19,177 nucleotides of DNA from an uncultured Lachnoanaerobaculum sp. (GTDB taxonomy: Bacteria; Bacillota; Clostridia; Lachnospirales; Lachnospiraceae), in the NCBI RefSeq assembly GCF_938015485.1, contig NZ_CALLVU010000135.1, positions 1 through 19,177 on the forward strand, read 5' to 3'. The position numbers were made by a program, and so were the translations under genes. Below the pieces are notes generated by a model that made no database searches, was not told the DNA's origin, and saw nothing but the letters and a program-made list of their open reading frames with translations. Shown one piece after another: positions 15,744 through 19,177 of this stretch (its first letter is position 1; each line of letters opens with the position of its first letter).

Positions 15744-15774
15744 AGTAATTTTGAGAGTTTCAAGGAGGAAATGG

Positions 15775-17877
15775 ATGGGTAAGCAACCAACAAATAAGAA
15801 TAAGGGCAATGTAGTGGGGCTCTTTTTGATGGTATTGGCTGCTGTTATTACTATTATAATAGCTTTCCCTGTTACTGACGGTGTAAGAAAGTACATAAAA
15901 GACAATACAAAGTATATTGCAGGTACATATTCAGCCGCAGATAAGGGTTTTGGCGGCAATGTAAGAGCCACAGTGGTAGTGGGAGACAACGGAATTGAAA
16001 ATATTTCATTTGAAGGAAAAAGTGAGACTCCGGACATAGGTGGAGCCGCTATACAAAAGCTGAATGAGCAGATGAAGGCAAATTTAGATACCGAGTTTGA
16101 TTCTGTCAGCGGTGCGACGATTACATCAAGCGGATTAAAGCATGCACTGAAGAAAGCTTTGCTGAAAGCTCAAGGCAAAGAGGTAAAGGGTGAAAGAAAA
16201 CCGCAGTCGGCAGATATTGTAGTAATAGGTGCCGGAGGTGCGGGAATGAGTGCTGCAATAGAGGCTGCACAAAAAGGCGCCACAAATGTGGTTATATTGG
16301 AGAAAATGCCTATTACAGGCGGTAATACCGTAAGAGCTACAGGCGGATTGAACGCTTCAGAGACTCAGTATCAGAAGAGAGACGGTATAGAAGACAGCAA
16401 TGAACTTTTCTATCAGGATACTATGAAGGGCGGAAAGAATCTGAACGACCCTGAACTTGTAAGGACTTTGGTGGAAAATTCAGCAGCTGCTGTAGATTGG
16501 GTAAACTCAATAGGTGGAGACCTTTCAGTAGTGGGACAGTTTGGCGGTGCAAGTGTAAAGAGAATACACAGACCGAGTGATACATCAGCTGTAGGACCTA
16601 TGCTTGTAAAGACACTTAATGCAAAACTTGATGAACTGGGTGTACCTGTTTTGTTGGAGACTAAGGCAACCAAAATCTTTGCAGATAAGGACGGCAAGAT
16701 AACAGGCGTAGAGGCGGAAGATGAGAACGGAGTCTTTGTTATAAATACAAAGGCGGTAGTGCTTGCTACAGGAGGTTTCGGTGCAAATCCTCAGATGGTT
16801 GCAAAATATGCACCACAGCTTGAAGGATTTATTACTACCAATCATGTAGGCGCAACAGGTGACGGTATTGAAATGGCAACTGAGCTTGGAGCGGGACTTA
16901 CAGATATTGAACAGATTCAGACGCATCCGACTGTAAATCCTGACACTGCAACTATGTACACTGAGGGTGTGCGCGGTAACGGTGCAATTCTTGTAAACGA
17001 TGACGGAAAGCGTTTTGTCAATGAGCTTGATACAAGAGATGTGGTTTCTGCAGCTATCATGGCTCAGCCAAACGGTGAGAGCTGGCTTGTATTTGATACG
17101 GCTGTCAGAGAGTCACTTTCCGCTATAGAAAAGTATATCAATGAGGGAATCATTGTAGAGGCAAACAGCATTGAAGAGCTGGCTAAAAAGACAGGTGTTA
17201 ATGAAGCTAATCTTGTAACCACTATGCAGGAGTATGCGGCAATGCAGGCTGTAGGTAAGGACAGCGAGTTCGGCAGAAAGAGTATGGAAGTACCTCTGAC
17301 CAAGCCACCGTATTTTGCAGGTAAGGCAAAGCCGGAAGTACATCATACTATGGGCGGTGTAAAGATAAATAAGGAAACTCAGGTGCTTAAGGAAGACGGA
17401 AGTGTTATTCCGGGATTCTTTGCAGCCGGTGAGGTCGTAGGTGGAGTACACGGTGCTAACAGACTTGGCGGAAATGCTGTTACAGATATTGTAGTATTCG
17501 GTAGAATCGCAGGTGACAGTGCAAACAAGTATGTGCTTGACAACGGCGGTAACACTGAGAGAACTATTACGGCGCAGACTGAAAATGCAAACTTTGTAGC
17601 CAAGAACATAAAGACCAAGCTTAAGGACGGCTCATATAAGGGCAGCGCGAAGGGCTTTGGAGGTGATATAGAAGTTACCTTCACAGTCAAAAAAGGTATA
17701 GTAAACGACCTTGAGATTTCAGGTCCTAAGGAGACAACCGAAATAGGCGGTAAAGCTATCAATAAGATCAAAAAAGGTATGCAAAAGAGCGGTAAGTTCG
17801 AAGTTGACAATGTTTCAGGAGCATCCGTAACATCTAAAGGAATTAAAGATGCTATAAATAATGCCAAGGCGCAGTAA
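15775..17877 (+). CDS. Membrane-anchored flavoprotein reductase, FMN_bind-FAD-FMN_bind (fumarate reductase-like)
   Basis: A 700-residue protein; ATG 15775 follows AAGGAGG by 6 bases, better than the in-frame TTG at 15751. One N-terminal membrane segment (12-34) leaves the rest outside the cell. FMN_bind domain 1 (about 45-130) has the flavinylation motif DSVSGAT with T115. The FAD domain starts at GAGGAG (152-157) and keeps H384, R421, H523 and R563. These are in register (constant offset of 19) with the active-site residues H365, R402, H504 and R544 of Shewanella flavocytochrome c fumarate reductase. A second FMN_bind domain (about 620-700) has DNVSGAS with S684. It probably reduces fumarate or a related unsaturated acid at the outer membrane face, fed by electrons through ApbE-attached FMN. 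Urocanate or cinnamate-type substrates are alternatives, though retention of H384 favours fumarate. It has its own promoter and terminator. Confidence 0.88.
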   Translation: MGKQPTNKNKGNVVGLFLMVLAAVITIIIAFPVTDGVRKYIKDNTKYIAGTYSAADKGFGGNVRATVVVGDNGIENISFEGKSETPDIGGAAIQKLNEQMKANLDTEFDSVSGATITSSGLKHALKKALLKAQGKEVKGERKPQSADIVVIGAGGAGMSAAIEAAQKGATNVVILEKMPITGGNTVRATGGLNASETQYQKRDGIEDSNELFYQDTMKGGKNLNDPELVRTLVENSAAAVDWVNSIGGDLSVVGQFGGASVKRIHRPSDTSAVGPMLVKTLNAKLDELGVPVLLETKATKIFADKDGKITGVEAEDENGVFVINTKAVVLATGGFGANPQMVAKYAPQLEGFITTNHVGATGDGIEMATELGAGLTDIEQIQTHPTVNPDTATMYTEGVRGNGAILVNDDGKRFVNELDTRDVVSAAIMAQPNGESWLVFDTAVRESLSAIEKYINEGIIVEANSIEELAKKTGVNEANLVTTMQEYAAMQAVGKDSEFGRKSMEVPLTKPPYFAGKAKPEVHHTMGGVKINKETQVLKEDGSVIPGFFAAGEVVGGVHGANRLGGNAVTDIVVFGRIAGDSANKYVLDNGGNTERTITAQTENANFVAKNIKTKLKDGSYKGSAKGFGGDIEVTFTVKKGIVNDLEISGPKETTEIGGKAINKIKKGMQKSGKFEVDNVSGASVTSKGIKDAINNAKAQ

Positions 17878-17889
17878 TTAAAATATAAG

Positions 17890-17926
17890 GTCGATATCCG
17901 AAAGCGAAAGGGTATCGGCTTTTTTT
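17890..17926 (+). terminator. Intrinsic terminator of the flavoprotein gene
   Basis: A 10-bp stem (17890-17899 with 17910-17919, including two G-T wobbles) and a 10-base loop GAAAGCGAAA are followed by seven T. It begins 12 bases after the stop codon. Confidence 0.9.
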
Positions 17927-18042
17927 AAAATTCTTTACTATAAACATAAAAATTTATAAAAAATAATAGAAAAAAAAACGGCTTTATGCTAGTATTTATG
18001 TATTAGAATAGATTTTACACCGAATTATATTTAGGGGGACGA

Positions 18043-18435
18043 ATGCTGATTACTAGAGAAATGGACTATGCAGTAAGAGTGGTAAGAGCGTTAAAAGACG
18101 GCACAAAGGTTTCCGCATCTGAGGTTGCAAAGAAAGAGCATTTACCACAGGCCATTACATATAAGGTATTGAACAGTTTGCTGAAGTCAAAACTTATAGG
18201 GAGTATGAGAGGAGTCAACGGAGGCTACTACTTAAAATGTGATTTAACCAATACAACACTGTATGATATATGTATTGCATTGGGTGAAGATATGAGTATA
18301 ACTGAATGTGTTAGAGAAGGATATGACTGTATAAATAACAGATGTGGTGAATGTATTTTGAACAAGGAATTTAACAGGATACAAAGCTCACTTAACAGAG
18401 AATTACAGATGACTACTTTGGATAAGCTTTTATAG
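18043..18435 (+). CDS. Rrf2-family transcriptional regulator with a four-cysteine cluster
   Basis: A 130-residue winged-helix regulator; ATG 18043 follows AGGGGG. The start MLITREMDYAVRVVRAL, the recognition region LPQAITYKVLNSLLKSKLIGS and the wing RGVNGGYYL are typical Rrf2. Cysteines at 89, 96, 101 and 104 (C-x6-C-x4-C-x2-C) lie where IscR/NsrR-type members bind an Fe-S cluster. The spacing differs from the common three-cysteine C-x5/x8-C-x7-C pattern, and C66 and C77 are additional. It is likely a redox, NO or iron-sulfur sensor. The adjacent flavoprotein gene is a plausible target, but a terminator separates them. No convincing promoter was found upstream; a loose palindrome CTAnTAnnTAnnTAnTAG lies at 17989-18006. 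Confidence 0.88.
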   Translation: MLITREMDYAVRVVRALKDGTKVSASEVAKKEHLPQAITYKVLNSLLKSKLIGSMRGVNGGYYLKCDLTNTTLYDICIALGEDMSITECVREGYDCINNRCGECILNKEFNRIQSSLNRELQMTTLDKLL

Positions 18436-18449
18436 GTTTATCCTTTTTT
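18420..18449 (+). terminator. Intrinsic terminator overlapping the end of the Rrf2 gene
   Basis: GGATAAG (18420-18426) pairs with TTTATCC (18437-18443), with one G-T wobble, followed by six T (18444-18449). The left arm lies inside the last codons of the regulator gene. Confidence 0.8.
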
Positions 18450-18491
18450 ATAGATTAAGTCAAGTATCTACTTATTGTACATCTAATATAT

Positions 18492-18520
18492 TTATACAAG
18501 TTAGTAGAGAATGATATAAA
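18492..18520 (+). promoter_or_regulatory. Weak candidate promoter for the tubulin-like gene
   Basis: TTATAC (18492-18497) and TATAAA (18515-18520) are 17 bases apart, each a partial match to consensus. A second option is TTGGCT (18549-18554) with AATACT (18572-18577), also 17 bases apart and overlapping the shared 20-bp element. In this AT-rich stretch neither can be trusted without data. Since a terminator precedes the region, some promoter must lie in 18450-18600. Confidence 0.3.
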
Positions 18521-18565
18521 CTTCAAGTGATAAATTTTGTTAGAAATTTTGGCTAAAATAGTTAC

Positions 18566-18585
18566 AAAAATAATACTTTATTGAA
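18566..18585 (+). repeat. 20-bp element shared with the region upstream of the secretion operon
   Basis: The core ATAATACTTTAT with flanks AAAR before and WGAA after is found here and at 216-235, matching in 18 of 20 positions and in the same orientation. Here it ends 27 bases before the ATG; upstream of the operon it ends 16 bases before the -35 box. It may be a common regulatory site or a chance match in AT-rich DNA. Confidence 0.35.
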
Positions 18586-18612
18586 CTATTTAAAAATAAA
18601 GGAGAGGTAAAA

Positions 18613-19177
18613 ATGGCGGTTTATTCAAAACTATTGTTAAGTGCAGGCGGTGGAATTATATCCACACAGCAACAGGCGAATCAGGTGGGTAATACAGCAA
18701 CGGTATTGATAGGTTTAGGTGGTACCGGTATTGCTTGTTTAAGAACAATTAAAACGCAAGTATATTCCAGGTTGAAACCGGATGATCCCGGTGAGGTTGT
18801 ACCGAAATATTCTCATATAAAATTCATTGGAGTTGATAGTGATAATCAATCAGCGCTAGACATATATAATACTGAAAATAAGAATCTACCTCTTGAATAT
18901 TCAGAATTTTTTTACATTTCAAATAAAGGTATTAAAAAACCGGATTTTGAATGGTTTCGCTGGAAAGATATTAATGTGACTGATCTTGGAAAAGCAGGAG
19001 CCGGTGGTATTAGACAAGTTGGCCGTTTTATGATGATGGATAAATCTGATATGTTTATGAGTACTGTAGAAAGCACGATAAAAAATGCTAAAAGCGGTCT
19101 GGAAAAAGCAACGGTTAATGTGCATATTTTTGCAGGTATAAGCGGAGGAACAGGAGCCGGAAGCTTTCTTGATGTAT
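18613..19177 (+). CDS. Tubulin/FtsZ-like GTPase (Tubulin_2 type), 3' end beyond window
   Basis: An open frame of 188 codons without a stop runs to the window end; ATG 18613 follows GGAGAGG by 5 bases. The N-terminus has the nucleotide-binding strand-loop VLIGLGGTG (31-39), a beta strand with FIGVDSD (71-77), the loop GAGGIRQVGR (129-138), and the tubulin/FtsZ signature GISGGTGAGS (175-184), which corresponds to GGGTGTG. This is the layout of the large bacterial 'tubulin-like' proteins (Pfam Tubulin_2), distinct from cell-division FtsZ; those proteins are far longer than the part visible. They are thought to act at membranes, with no settled function. Codon use and AT-richness resemble the secretion operon rather than the metabolic genes just upstream. 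Confidence 0.88.
   Translation, partial: MAVYSKLLLSAGGGIISTQQQANQVGNTATVLIGLGGTGIACLRTIKTQVYSRLKPDDPGEVVPKYSHIKFIGVDSDNQSALDIYNTENKNLPLEYSEFFYISNKGIKKPDFEWFRWKDINVTDLGKAGAGGIRQVGRFMMMDKSDMFMSTVESTIKNAKSGLEKATVNVHIFAGISGGTGAGSFLDV

Noticed and set aside
15751..15774. Longer N-terminus for the flavoprotein from TTG 15751.
   Set aside because: The strong AAGGAGG at 15762-15768 would lie inside the gene; ATG 15775 has ideal spacing and gives a normal membrane anchor start.
17989..18006. Loose palindrome CTAnTAnnTAnnTAnTAG before the Rrf2 gene as an autoregulatory site.
   Set aside because: Six of 18 positions do not match and the sequence is very AT-rich; kept only as a remark.
1..19177. CRISPR array, tRNA, rRNA, insertion sequence or phage integrase.
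   Set aside because: No regularly spaced repeats, cloverleaf sequences, transposase motifs or terminal inverted repeats were seen on either strand.

Overview
The window looks like chromosomal DNA of a low-GC Gram-positive anaerobe, most likely a Clostridia/Lachnospiraceae member. Reasons: AT-rich composition, strong AGGAGG-type ribosome binding sites, consensus sigma-A promoters, short intrinsic terminators, an EssC/YukD/WXG100 secretion locus of Firmicutes type, and a membrane-anchored FMN/FAD fumarate reductase. Genus assignment is a guess.

Region 1 (about 250-14650, + strand) is a single tightly packed operon of 13 genes. It starts from a textbook promoter (TTGACA, 17 bp, TATAAT; 252-280) and ends at a strong hairpin terminator (14628-14652). 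Gene order: SPFH/stomatin-like protein with three zinc ribbons; EssC (FHA, two membrane segments, three FtsK-like ATPase domains); EsaB/YukD ubiquitin-like protein; a 421-residue protein with a WXG-like N-terminus and a Y-x3-D motif (probable secreted substrate); a DUF4176 protein; three different WXG100/ESAT-6-like proteins; a PP2C phosphatase; a membrane-anchored Ser/Thr kinase; a zinc-ribbon/TPR protein; a zinc-ribbon membrane protein; and a zinc-ribbon/one-pass membrane protein ending in a YARHG domain. I read it as a type VII (Esx/WXG100) secretion system with a built-in phospho-signalling circuit. The EssC FHA domain keeps its phosphothreonine-binding residues, and a kinase and a phosphatase are encoded in the same operon. 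The usual type VIIb partners EsaA, EssA and EssB are not recognisable in the window.

Region 2 (14651-18449) holds genes of metabolic character and, by eye, higher GC. They are a 3-hydroxyacyl-CoA dehydrogenase family protein on the minus strand, a divergent FMN-FAD-FMN fumarate reductase-like flavoprotein with its own strong promoter and terminator, and an Rrf2-family regulator with a four-cysteine cluster. The divergent intergenic region contains a perfect 11-bp inverted repeat whose arms each contain TATAAT in opposite orientations.

Region 3 (18450-19177) returns to AT-rich sequence and contains the start of a tubulin/FtsZ-like (Tubulin_2 type) GTPase gene cut by the window end. A 20-bp element nearly identical (18/20) to one upstream of the secretion operon lies just before it. 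This suggests, but does not prove, that the two belong to one functional set.
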